This document shows, piece by piece, positions 34,924 to 42,485 of a DNA stretch of 64,000 nt. The DNA is from Nocardioides astragali (GTDB taxonomy: Bacteria > Actinomycetota > Actinomycetes > Propionibacteriales > Nocardioidaceae), in contig NZ_JAFMZM010000002.1 in NCBI RefSeq assembly GCF_024436375.1, positions 806,001-870,000 of the forward strand, given 5' to 3'. Under the pieces are notes generated by a model. The model was not told the DNA's origin. It did not search any database and was given only the letters and a program-made list of their open reading frames with translations. The translations under genes and the position numbers were made by a program. The stretch's first letter is position 1; each line of letters begins with the position of its first letter.

Positions 34924-36069
34924 TCAGATCCGGTCGAGCTGGTGAACCTTGGCGTCCAGCATCTCGAGCACGCCTTGGTAGGAGCGTCGGAACTTCTCCA
35001 CTCCCTGCTGCTCCACCCCCAGGCCCACATCGTCGAGGTCGATGTGGAGGTCGGCCAACCGACGGACGACGTCGCGGGCCTCCTCCGCGCCGGTGTCGAC
35101 GGTGCGAGCCACGACCCCGTGGTCCTCGAACTGATCGACGGTGGCCTCGGCAAGGGTGGTGATGGTCCGTGGGCCGATCAGCTCGTCGACGTAGTCGGTG
35201 TCGCGGAGTCCGGGGTCCTTGGGTGACGTGGAGGCCCACAGCGGCAGCTGCGGATGTGCGCCGAGCGTGGCCAGGCGCTCCCACCTGCTGCCGCAGTGAC
35301 AATCCTGGAACATCTGGTAGGCGAGCTTGGCCTGCGCAACGGCGGCACGACCACGTAGTGCCGCGGCACTCGCTCCTCGGTGTGCCTCGAGCCGTCGGTC
35401 GACCTCGGTGTCGACGCGGCTCACGAAGAACGAGGCGACAGAGTGGACCTGCGCCGGGTCGCCACCGGTCGTGACGAACGACTCCAGCCCGGCGAGGTAG
35501 GCGTCGATGACCTCGGCGTAGCGGCTCAGGGAGAAGATCAACGTGACGGTGATGTTGCGCCCCTCCGCAGTCATCGCCTCGATCGCGGGCACACCCTGGG
35601 CAGTGGCCGGGATCTTCACCATCAGGTTGGGCTCGTCGATGCGCTGGTGCAGGCGTCGCGCCGCTCGGATCGTCCTTTCGGTGTCGCCGGCCAGGTCTGG
35701 GGCGACCTCGACGGACACGAAGCCGTCCATGCCGCCGGCGTCGTCGTGGACCGGCCGCAGGACGGCACAGGCAGCCGAGACGTCGGAGGCGACCAGCTCC
35801 CAGTAGGCCTCCACGGTCGAACGGCCCGCTGTGACGAGGGAGGCGAACTGCTCGTCGTACTCGTCCGAGGACTCGATCGCCTTGGCCACGATGGTCGGGT
35901 TTGCCGTCACCCCGCGGATCCCGTCCGCGACCAAGTGAGCGAGGCGGCCGTTGCTGAGGTCCTCGCGGGTGAGGTTGTCCAGCCACGGGCTCTGGCCCTG
36001 CTCGGCGTGAAGCTGCTGAAGTTGGCTCATGGTGGTGTGGTCAATAGAGTCATGTCTGGTTGGTGTCAT
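34924..36069 (-). CDS. tal: transaldolase
   Basis: A 381-residue enzyme of the non-oxidative pentose phosphate pathway that moves a dihydroxyacetone unit between sugar phosphates through a Schiff base. The length and motifs fit the longer actinobacterial class: 'DGIRGVTANPTIVAKAIESS', the Lys-containing strand 'EPNLMVKIPATAQGVPAIEA', 'NITVTLIFSLSRYAEVIDAY' and 'LPLWASTSPKDPGLRDTDYV'. ATG 36069 overlaps the end of the DksA-type gene and has AGAGG 10 nt upstream; ATG 36030 is an alternative. It is the first enzyme gene of the operon with the membrane protein and GH15. Confidence 0.93.
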   Translation of the reverse strand: MTPTRHDSIDHTTMSQLQQLHAEQGQSPWLDNLTREDLSNGRLAHLVADGIRGVTANPTIVAKAIESSDEYDEQFASLVTAGRSTVEAYWELVASDVSAACAVLRPVHDDAGGMDGFVSVEVAPDLAGDTERTIRAARRLHQRIDEPNLMVKIPATAQGVPAIEAMTAEGRNITVTLIFSLSRYAEVIDAYLAGLESFVTTGGDPAQVHSVASFFVSRVDTEVDRRLEAHRGASAAALRGRAAVAQAKLAYQMFQDCHCGSRWERLATLGAHPQLPLWASTSPKDPGLRDTDYVDELIGPRTITTLAEATVDQFEDHGVVARTVDTGAEEARDVVRRLADLHIDLDDVGLGVEQQGVEKFRRSYQGVLEMLDAKVHQLDRI

Positions 36070-36391
36070 CGAACGCTGACCTCTTACCCGCGGCGCGCTG
36101 GCACGAACCGCACAGTGGTGCCATGGGCAGCGCGGTCAGCCGCTGGAGGGACACCGGCTTTCCACAACCTTGGCAGCACCCGTAGGTGCCGTGCTCGATC
36201 CGACGTAGCGCGGAGTCGATGTCGGACAACACCGTCATGGCGCCGGCATTCAGCTTTGCGTGGACTTCCTTCCGCACGGTGCCGGCCACCGCCACAGGAC
36301 GAGTGGCATCCAGCTGGATCAACTGGTTGATCCGGAATGTCCGCTGCTGCCTCAACTCGCCGCGCGCCGCCTCGACGAACTCAGAAGGCAA
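36050..36391 (-). CDS. TraR/DksA-type C4 zinc-finger protein
   Basis: A protein of about 113 residues. A helical hairpin ('LRQQRTFRINQLIQLDA' and 'AGAMTVLSDIDSALRRIEHG') precedes a C4 zinc finger ('YGCCQGCGKPVS' and 'PLCGSCQRA'). Such small DksA-like proteins may act on RNA polymerase in the secondary channel. The start is uncertain: TTG 36391 is placed where similarity begins. The reading frame continues upstream through an 18-bp palindrome, which is unlikely to be coding. It overlaps the transaldolase start by 20 bases, so it probably leads the operon. Confidence 0.7.
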   Translation of the reverse strand: MPSEFVEAARGELRQQRTFRINQLIQLDATRPVAVAGTVRKEVHAKLNAGAMTVLSDIDSALRRIEHGTYGCCQGCGKPVSLQRLTALPMAPLCGSCQRAAGKRSAFDDTNQT

Positions 36392-36439
36392 TGCGCATGC
36401 GGGACCGTTGGCTCCGCCCCGTCCCTTGGGTCGTTGCCC

Positions 36440-36480
36440 ACGCGGTTTCCTTCGACCCGGTTGGTCGAAGGAAACCGCGT
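36440..36480. repeat. perfect 18-bp inverted repeat
   Basis: Arms 36440-36457 and 36463-36480 are perfectly complementary, with a 5-nt loop. It lies between the small SFPASDPP protein and the DksA-type gene, both on the minus strand, with no T-run after it. It may be a terminator for the first gene or a mobile palindromic repeat. Confidence 0.75.
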
Positions 36481-36558
36481 CGATACCTCCGCGGCTGCGT
36501 GAGTACGGAGGAGAACAAGGAGCCATCACGCCGTTCCTGACCGTCGCGTTCACGGTGA

Positions 36559-36687
36559 TCACCAATTGGCGGGAGGGTCGCTGGCCGGGAACGACTGCAG
36601 GCCCCATTCGTCGACAATGTCCCAGTCCGCGCCAACGGCAGGCACGACAGGCGACGGGATCGGCGGTCGGTCGGAAACCAGCGTCAT
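36559..36687 (-). CDS. small conserved protein with SFPASDPPxW tail
   Basis: A 42-residue protein ending in 'DEWGLQSFPASDPPANW'. The S-F-P-A-S-D-P-P-x-W motif recurs at the C-terminus of many very small bacterial proteins of unknown function. AAGGA lies 6 nt before the ATG. It is followed by the 18-bp palindrome. The frame can be extended upstream to 36786, but the motif and ribosome binding site favour the short form. Confidence 0.6.
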   Translation of the reverse strand: MTLVSDRPPIPSPVVPAVGADWDIVDEWGLQSFPASDPPANW

Positions 36688-37057
36688 GGGAGTTCCTTGG
36701 AAGAGGTGGCCCGGGCACGGCCACTGAATGAGTTCCTCCATCGTGGCTGTCCAGGACGTCGTCCTGCATGGGTGTGGACCGGTCAAGTCCGAGGCCCTTC
36801 GTTGCTTGGCCTCGGCAGACTTGCCCTGGGAAAGCGACGGGATCAGCTATGACCACGGGATGCCGGGTTGACAGTGGGAAGCCGAGCCGCTGCGCGCGAG
36901 AGAGTCGAGTGTGGGCACACGAATCTGCCCGCCCTCGGCAACGAAGTCACGAGGTTGTCGACCGATCTGTGGCGGTGATCGCGGGCTTCGAGGCGCGCAC
37001 AGTGGCGATGACGAGATCTAGATCAGAGCTCGCTTTGACACCCTTGAGGAGTCTCCG
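36688..37057. other. divergent intergenic region
   Basis: No gene is recognised between the small minus-strand gene and the DoxX-like gene. A short palindrome, AGATCTAGATC, lies near 37014, about 40 bp before the DoxX-like start, and GAGGAG precedes that ATG. Confidence 0.4.
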
Positions 37058-37477
37058 ATGGCCGCGACGACCACCCCTGCCCATACTGCGCCGACCCAGG
37101 TCGGAGCCGATCGCGCCTTCCTGCTGCTGCGCACCGTGTTCACGATCGCGCCGATCGCCTTCGGCCTGGACAAGTTCGCCAGCCTGCTCACCGACTGGGA
37201 GCACTACCTCGCACCCTGGATCAACGACCTCGTCCCCGGCACCGCCCACCAAGCGATGTTGGCCGTCGGCGTCATCGAAGTTGTGGCCGGGGTCGCCGTC
37301 GCCGTCGCGCCTCGCTACGGCGCCCTCTTGGTGGCCGGGTGGCTGGCGGGAATCATCGTCAACCTCGTGTCGCTGGGCGACTACTACGACGTCGCCCTGC
37401 GCGACTTCGGCCTCCTTGTAGCCGCTGTGGCCCTGGCCGCGCTCGCCGCCGACCGCCGCGACAAGGCCCCGGCGTGA
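37058..37477 (+). CDS. DoxX-like membrane protein
   Basis: A 139-residue protein with four predicted helices, in the DoxX/DUF4395-like fold: 'RTVFTIAPIAFGLDKFASLL', 'MLAVGVIEVVAGVAVAVAPR', 'LLVAGWLAGIIVNLVSLG' and 'LRDFGLLVAAVALAALAAD'. DoxX relatives associate with redox partners in the membrane. The ATG has GAGGAG about 8 nt upstream. Its stop overlaps the GTG of the folE-like fragment, which in turn overlaps the flavoprotein reductase, so the three are coupled. Confidence 0.8.
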   Translation: MAATTTPAHTAPTQVGADRAFLLLRTVFTIAPIAFGLDKFASLLTDWEHYLAPWINDLVPGTAHQAMLAVGVIEVVAGVAVAVAPRYGALLVAGWLAGIIVNLVSLGDYYDVALRDFGLLVAAVALAALAADRRDKAPA

Positions 37478-37788
37478 CCAGCGCCGCCTTGTCCCCGGAC
37501 GGATCTATTGCCCGAGGTTGGCGCCCGCGCATTGCACAACCGCACCCGGATGTCGACCAGGGTGCGGCCGAGATGACGGCTGCCAACCTTCTCACCGCCC
37601 TCGGCCTGGACCTCAGTGACGAGAACCTGGTGGAGACTCCCAGGCGAATGGCGCAGGCCCTGATCGAGATGACCAACGGGCCCGACTTCGAGCTCACCAC
37701 CTTCCCCAACGAGGAGGACCATGACGAGCTGGTTCTGGTCCAGGACATTCCCCTTCAGTTCCTCGCCCTCACCAGGAGAACAGCATGA
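37474..37788 (+). pseudogene. truncated GTP cyclohydrolase I (N-terminal fragment)
   Basis: A 104-residue frame holds only the first part of FolE. 'NLVETPRRMAQALIEMTNG' and 'FELTTFPNEEDHDELVLVQD' match the region before the active site. The chain then ends at 'IPLQFLALTRRTA' just where the zinc-binding C-E-H-H segment should begin. The catalytic Cys and His residues are therefore missing and the fragment cannot be a GTP cyclohydrolase. Its start overlaps the DoxX-like stop (GTGA), and its last codons contain the ribosome binding site (AGGAG) of the next gene, so it may persist as a translation link. Confidence 0.75.
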
Positions 37789-38981
37789 ACGTCGTCGTGA
37801 TCGGAGCCGGACTCGCCGGCGCAAGCGCGGTCGAGGAAGTCCGCAATCTGGGATACAGCGAGGACATCACCCTCATCGGCGCCGAGTCCCACCTGCCCTA
37901 CGAGCGCCCTCCGCTGTCCAAGGGAATCCTACTCGGATCTGCTGAACCCTCCTCGGTGTTCGTCCACGATGCCCAGTGGTATGCCGATCAGCAGGTCGAC
38001 GTACTCACCGGCACCACGGTCACCGGCATCGACCTGGACACGTGCCATGTCACGGTCACGGGCGGACAGATCTCCTATGACCGGCTGCTGCTGGCCACCG
38101 GCGCCACCCCACGGCGTCTTCCCCTGCCCGGCCATGCGGGAGCCGATGTCGTCCATCTCCGCACCCTCGACGACGCGCTGGCCCTCAGGGCTCGGCTCGC
38201 GGGCCACGTCTTGATCGTCGGCGCGGGGTGGATCGGTCTCGAGGTCGCGGCCGCAGCCCGGCACGCCGGAGCGACAGTCACCGTGGTCGAGAACGCAACC
38301 CTTCCGCTCGTTCGCGTGCTCGGACCGGAGGTCGCGCCCCTCTTCGCCGATCTCCACCGCGACCACGGCGTCGACCTGCGCCTCGCAACAGCTGTCGCGG
38401 CGATGGTGCCCACCCAACAAGCGACCAAGGTCCGCCTCTCAGACGGTCACACGTTGGTCGCGGACCTGATCCTCGTCGGCATCGGCGCCCAACCCGACGA
38501 CCAGCTGGCGGCGGCGGGCGGCCTGGCCACGGACAACGGCGTCCTGGTTGACGCCCGCCTCCGCAGCTCTGACCCGCACGTCTACGCCGCGGGCGACGTC
38601 GCCAACCACGACCATCCGCTCATCGGTCGGATCCGCGTCGAACACTGGGACTCCGCCATCCACCAGGGCCGCCACGCAGCCCGCGCGATGCTCGGCAGCG
38701 ACGCGCCCTACATGCGACAGCCCTACTTCTTCACCGACCAGTACGACCTCGGCATGGAGTACGTCGGCCACGTCGGACCCGACGGCTATGACGAAGTCGT
38801 GATCCGCGGCGACCTCGCCAGCCGCGTCATCACCGCGTTCTGGATCCGGCACAACCAGATCGTCGCCGGCATGCACGTCAACGACTGGGAATCCATCGAC
38901 ACCATCCGAACCTGGGTCGGCCAAGAAGCAACAGGAAGATTCAGGAACGCACGCATCGCCCTCGCCGACATCCGGGTCTGA
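37785..38981 (+). CDS. FAD-dependent NAD(P)H oxidoreductase (ferredoxin/rubredoxin reductase type)
   Basis: A 398-residue flavoprotein that would pass electrons from NAD(P)H to a small iron-sulfur protein or similar acceptor. An FAD-binding start ('VVVIGAGLAGASAVEEVRN') is followed by 'YERPPLSKGILLG', the NAD-binding 'HVLIVGAGWIGLEVAAAARH', the second FAD motif 'HVYAAGDVANHDHPLIG', and the C-terminal reductase domain ('YFFTDQYDLGMEYVGHVG', 'NDWESIDTIRTWV'). No ferredoxin or oxygenase gene is adjacent, so the electron acceptor is unknown. It is coupled to the DoxX-like/folE-fragment pair upstream (ATGA). Confidence 0.93.
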   Translation: MNVVVIGAGLAGASAVEEVRNLGYSEDITLIGAESHLPYERPPLSKGILLGSAEPSSVFVHDAQWYADQQVDVLTGTTVTGIDLDTCHVTVTGGQISYDRLLLATGATPRRLPLPGHAGADVVHLRTLDDALALRARLAGHVLIVGAGWIGLEVAAAARHAGATVTVVENATLPLVRVLGPEVAPLFADLHRDHGVDLRLATAVAAMVPTQQATKVRLSDGHTLVADLILVGIGAQPDDQLAAAGGLATDNGVLVDARLRSSDPHVYAAGDVANHDHPLIGRIRVEHWDSAIHQGRHAARAMLGSDAPYMRQPYFFTDQYDLGMEYVGHVGPDGYDEVVIRGDLASRVITAFWIRHNQIVAGMHVNDWESIDTIRTWVGQEATGRFRNARIALADIRV

Positions 38982-39210
38982 GCACGGTGCCGCGTCGCAA
39001 CACGAGCCGCCAGCAGGCCCGGGCGTCGGTCACGGCCGCCTGACAGACGGCGACCGCGGATGCAGATTCCGTCGGTCCGCGGCCGGGGCCTGATTCTTCG
39101 TACCTTCCGAATAGACGTCGGCCAGGCAGGCGGCCACCCGCCGGAGAGACCAGCGTGATCGCCCTGGCTCGCATGCTGGAGCCAGGCCTGAGCGAAAGGG
39201 CAGTGCTGAG

Positions 39211-40182
39211 ATGCCCACTGTTGTCGTCACGGGGGCCAGCGCAGGCGTGGGCCGGGCGGTGGTCCGGGCCTTCGCCGAACGGGGCGCCGACGTGGCGCTC
39301 CTTGCCCGCGGCCGCGACGGCTTGGAGTCTGCGGCCAGGGAGGTCGAAGCCCTTGGCCGGCGGGCGCTGGTCATCCGCGCGGACGTCGCCGACGCCGACG
39401 CCGTCGAGGCTGCTGCTGCAACGACCGAAGCCCAACTGGGACCGATCGACGTCTGGATCAACAACGCCATGGTGTCGGTCTTCTCACCCGTTCAGGATCT
39501 GACAGCCGCAGAAGTCCGCCGAGTCACCGAAGTCTCCTACCTCGGCTACGTGCACGGCACGCTGTCCGCGCTGCGCCGGATGCGACCCCGCGATCGCGGC
39601 ACCATCGTGCAAGTCGGCTCGGCCCTTGCTCACCGGGCAATCCCCCTGCAAGCGCCCTACTGCGGCGCCAAGCACGCCATCGAAGGGTTCACCGAGTCCC
39701 TGCGGTGCGAACTGCTGCATGACCACACCCGGGTGCGGGTGACCATGGTGCAGCTCCCGGCGATCAACACGCCACAGTTCTCATGGGTCCGCAGCCGGCT
39801 CCCAGGCCATCCCCAACCCGTGCCACCGATCTACCAACCCGAGGTCGCAGCCGAAGCAGTGCTGTGGGCGGCAAAGCATGCGCCCAAGGAGCTCAAAGTC
39901 GGAAGATCCACAGTGTTCGCGCTGACCGCCAACCGCATCAGCGCCGGACTGATTGACCACTACTTGGCTCACACCGGCTATGACGGCCAGCAATTGGCCG
40001 AACCAGTCGACCCGGGCCGACGCGACAACCTCTGGGATCCGGGCGCAGGTGACCCTGGTGCCCACGGTCGCTTCGATGATCGGGCCCTGAGCTCGAGCGG
40101 GCAGCTCACCGCACGTAAGGCCGCAGGAACGCTCGCCAGTCAGTTCGTCGACGCGGTATCTAGGAGGCGACCGAGTCCATGA
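39211..40182 (+). CDS. short-chain dehydrogenase/reductase
   Basis: A 323-residue SDR enzyme. The cofactor site is 'VVVTGASAGVGRAVVRAFAE', followed by 'DVWINNAMVSVFSPVQD' (the NNA region, here NNAM). The catalytic Ser is in 'IVQVGSALAHRAIP', and the Tyr-Lys pair is in 'APYCGAKHAIEGFTESL'. Similarity beyond residue 230, with 'YQPEVAAEAVLWAAKHAPKE', points to the longer SDR subgroup with a C-terminal extension. The substrate is unknown. The preceding 229 bp (38982-39210) shows no gene. It is convergent with the universal stress protein gene. Confidence 0.92.
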   Translation: MPTVVVTGASAGVGRAVVRAFAERGADVALLARGRDGLESAAREVEALGRRALVIRADVADADAVEAAAATTEAQLGPIDVWINNAMVSVFSPVQDLTAAEVRRVTEVSYLGYVHGTLSALRRMRPRDRGTIVQVGSALAHRAIPLQAPYCGAKHAIEGFTESLRCELLHDHTRVRVTMVQLPAINTPQFSWVRSRLPGHPQPVPPIYQPEVAAEAVLWAAKHAPKELKVGRSTVFALTANRISAGLIDHYLAHTGYDGQQLAEPVDPGRRDNLWDPGAGDPGAHGRFDDRALSSSGQLTARKAAGTLASQFVDAVSRRRPSP

Positions 40183-40203
40183 ACGAAGATCGCGTCCTTG
40201 ACG

Positions 40204-41040
40204 TCAGCGGACCACCGCGACTGGACAGCGGGCGGAGTGCAGCACGTGATGACTGACCGATCCGAGCAGAAGGCTGCTGAACCCGCTGCGTCCGCGCGAT
40301 CCGGTCACGACGAGCGAGGCGTTTGCGGACATATCGGTCAGCGCCAGTGCAGGGCGTACGGCGATCGTGTCCATCTCGAGCGCCACGGTGGGGTGTTCTG
40401 CGCGCAGGTCCTCCACGTACTCGGCCAGCGCCGCCTCCGCGGCCAGTGAGCGTTTGGCGAGCTGGCGCGGCAACTGCCCGCGCCCATCCAAGTTGATGCG
40501 TCCGGGCTTCCAGGCGTACAACGCGACCACAGACTCATTGGTGAGGCTGGCTCGACGGCAGGCGAACTCGAGCGCCGCGTGGCTCTCCTCGGAACCGTCG
40601 ACTCCGACGACGATGCGTGTTGCCTCCGGGCGCTCAGCGGCTCGTACGACGACCACCGGGCAGGGCGCGTGTCTGGCCAGGTGCTGGCTGACAGACCCCC
40701 GCACTGTCTCGGCCGCCCATCCGTGCCCCTGGCTTCCGACGACCAGCATGATCGCATCGACGGCTTCGCGCATCAGCACGGCCGTCACGGCTCCTGGATG
40801 CAGCTCGGCCGCGCCCGTGACCGCTGCTGCGGCTAGGACCGCGTCCACCTGTGCAAGCATCGCCTCATCTGCAGCCAGATCTTGGTCGACCTCTTGTGAA
40901 CCATCTTCGCGGTCCACGATCACTGCGCGAACGGTGTCGCCCTCCAGCGAGGCTGTCTCAGCGGCCCACTGGAGCGCGGCCTCGGCATCGGGTGAGCCGT
41001 CGTAACCCACGAGTATGGTCCCAGTGCTTGGACGCAGCAT
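40204..41040 (-). CDS. universal stress protein, two tandem Usp domains
   Basis: A 278-residue cytosolic protein with two Usp folds. Domain 1 starts 'GTILVGYDGSPDAEAALQWA' and has the ATP-binding 'VVGSQGHGWAAETVRGSVSQ'. Domain 2 starts 'RIVVGVDGSEESHAALEFAC' and has 'VVTGSRGRSGFSSLLLGSVS'. The G-x(2)-G-x(9)-G-S/T nucleotide motifs suggest it is of the ATP-binding type. AGGAG 8 nt upstream fixes the ATG. Tandem Usp proteins in actinobacteria are commonly induced by hypoxia or stationary phase. A second such protein lies downstream of the mrp operon. Confidence 0.93.
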   Translation of the reverse strand: MLRPSTGTILVGYDGSPDAEAALQWAAETASLEGDTVRAVIVDREDGSQEVDQDLAADEAMLAQVDAVLAAAAVTGAAELHPGAVTAVLMREAVDAIMLVVGSQGHGWAAETVRGSVSQHLARHAPCPVVVVRAAERPEATRIVVGVDGSEESHAALEFACRRASLTNESVVALYAWKPGRINLDGRGQLPRQLAKRSLAAEAALAEYVEDLRAEHPTVALEMDTIAVRPALALTDMSANASLVVTGSRGRSGFSSLLLGSVSHHVLHSARCPVAVVR

Positions 41041-41294
41041 CTCGAATCTCCTGACTTCGACGCGGGCCGGGGTTTGTCCGATTGCTACCGACTCTGTCGC
41101 CTGCGGCCATTGGCGAGTAGGCGGTCCAACGGACAACGTGCGTCGTGCGTTCTTGCCGGTCGACGGCAAGATGGTCAACCGGGACCCGTTCCAGCCAGTC
41201 CGCGAACGCTGCCGGTTCCGTCTCTCCAGTCAGTCGTGTGCCCCCGCGGGAAGTGGTGGGATCGACATCGCTCGCAGCCAGCGTCGGCGCGGTG

Positions 41295-41843
41295 TCAGCT
41301 TGGTCGGGCAGGTAGGTCGTAGTGCAGCCCGTCGGCAGTAACACGGGCTCCGCTTGCCGGGGGATGCTCGGTCAGCTTGCCGTCGTGACTCAGGTGGTGC
41401 ACCGGCAGCTGGTGGAGCAACACCACGACGTCTGCGATGAGTCTGCGGTGGCAGCGCTACCACAGCGACTCGCTGCACATGATCGCGACCCGGTCGTCGC
41501 GACGCGTCGAGACGTGGGCGAGGAGGTCGACGACCGCGGCCCCGAACTCCTCGGTGCGGGTGTGCGCGGCATAGCCCCGGAACGCCTCCACCTGCCACCA
41601 CGGGTCGGAGCCTGCGGCATCGCGGGGGACCCGGCGACGGCCGCCCAGCCGAGGCTCCCATCGGTATGCGATGCCGGACGCAGGCATCCACTGCTCGAGC
41701 TCGTCCTGGGCCATGTGGGCGTGGCGCCTGCTGCCGGGAAAGCGTCGCACGTCTACGACCAGGCCTACCCCGGCAGACACCAACAGCTCGACGAGCCGTG
41801 ATTGGGAGGCCTCGCCGTGCCCGAGAGTCAGCAAGGTGGTCAT
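41295..41843 (-). pseudogene. DUF488 protein with in-frame amber stop
   Basis: The frame reads as a normal DUF488 protein from the ATG (GGAGG upstream): 'LLTLGHGEASQSRLVELLVS', 'VGLVVDVRRFPGSRRHAH' and 'RVAIMCSESLW'. It meets TAG at 41457-41459 and then continues in the same frame with 'RCHRRLIADVVVLLHQLPVH' to TGA at 41295. Relatives have a Trp-Trp pair here, so one TGG has become TAG. The whole frame of 183 codons is otherwise intact. A product truncated by one third would lack the conserved C-H-R-R segment. Confidence 0.85.
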
Positions 41844-41887
41844 GCGTCCGCGCCTCCTGCTGCCGGACTCGTTCGTCTGGGTCGTGG

Positions 41888-42061
41888 TCACTCGTGGTGT
41901 GAGGTCCGGCCGAGCGCGAGCGCATATGCCGAGAGGACTACAGCAGTAAGTGCCGGTATCGGCACCTGCTCGGCTCGCCCGGCAAGCACGTGCATCACGC
42001 AGGCCCCGAGCGTGACCACGACGATCCCCCACAGCACAGCCGACACCCAACCCGGCAACAT
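41888..42061 (-). CDS. small two-helix membrane protein
   Basis: A 57-residue protein with two hydrophobic helices: 'WVSAVLWGIVVVTLGACVMH' and 'IPALTAVVLSAYALALG'. GGGAGGTGAC directly precedes the ATG, one of the best ribosome binding sites in this region. It stands upstream of the DUF488 pseudogene on the same strand. No family is recognised. Confidence 0.6.
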   Translation of the reverse strand: MLPGWVSAVLWGIVVVTLGACVMHVLAGRAEQVPIPALTAVVLSAYALALGRTSHHE

Positions 42062-42167
42062 GTCACCTCCCAGCGCCTCGAGACGAGTTCATCGTCTCCT
42101 CGTTCCGTTCCCGTTACCACCCCTTCGAGTGATGATTGATCGCTGACGGCAGGGCAGCGCTGCGTGC

Positions 42168-42455
42168 CTACCGCATGCGCCGCGCAGCGTGGGTGGCAGC
42201 GGTGGAGGAGTACACGGCAAGCCCCATGAGCATGGCGATGAGCCAGGTGAGAAGCATCCTGGCGGGCCCGTCGTCGGTGAGCTGTGCGACGGCCACGACG
42301 ACGATGGGGATCAGAATCGCGCACACCGCTGAGGAGCCGAAGTAGGCCCAGAACCGCAGCTCCGGGCGTACGCGGCGAGCCGGGCGAGGCGACCCCTCGG
42401 GAGGCGTCGAGGAGGTAGCAGGCGTGGTAGCGGTCGAGGGGGTGTGTGAGTCCAT
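42168..42455 (-). CDS. small two-helix membrane protein
   Basis: A 95-residue protein: a disordered Thr/Pro-rich first 30 residues, then two helices ('YFGSSAVCAILIPIVVVAVA' and 'MLLTWLIAMLMGLAVYSSTA') and a short basic end. The function is unknown. It is on the same strand as the amino-acid oxidase-type gene upstream, about 30 bp from its stop, and may be the last gene of that transcript. Confidence 0.6.
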   Translation of the reverse strand: MDSHTPSTATTPATSSTPPEGSPRPARRVRPELRFWAYFGSSAVCAILIPIVVVAVAQLTDDGPARMLLTWLIAMLMGLAVYSSTAATHAARRMR

Positions 42456-42485
42456 GTCGTGCGTCCTTCCAAGCGTGAGGTCCGG

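Noticed and set aside
41054..41294. A minus-strand coding frame between the universal stress gene and the DUF488 pseudogene
   Set aside because: The frame has no recognisable start signal or domain and runs into the stress gene leader.
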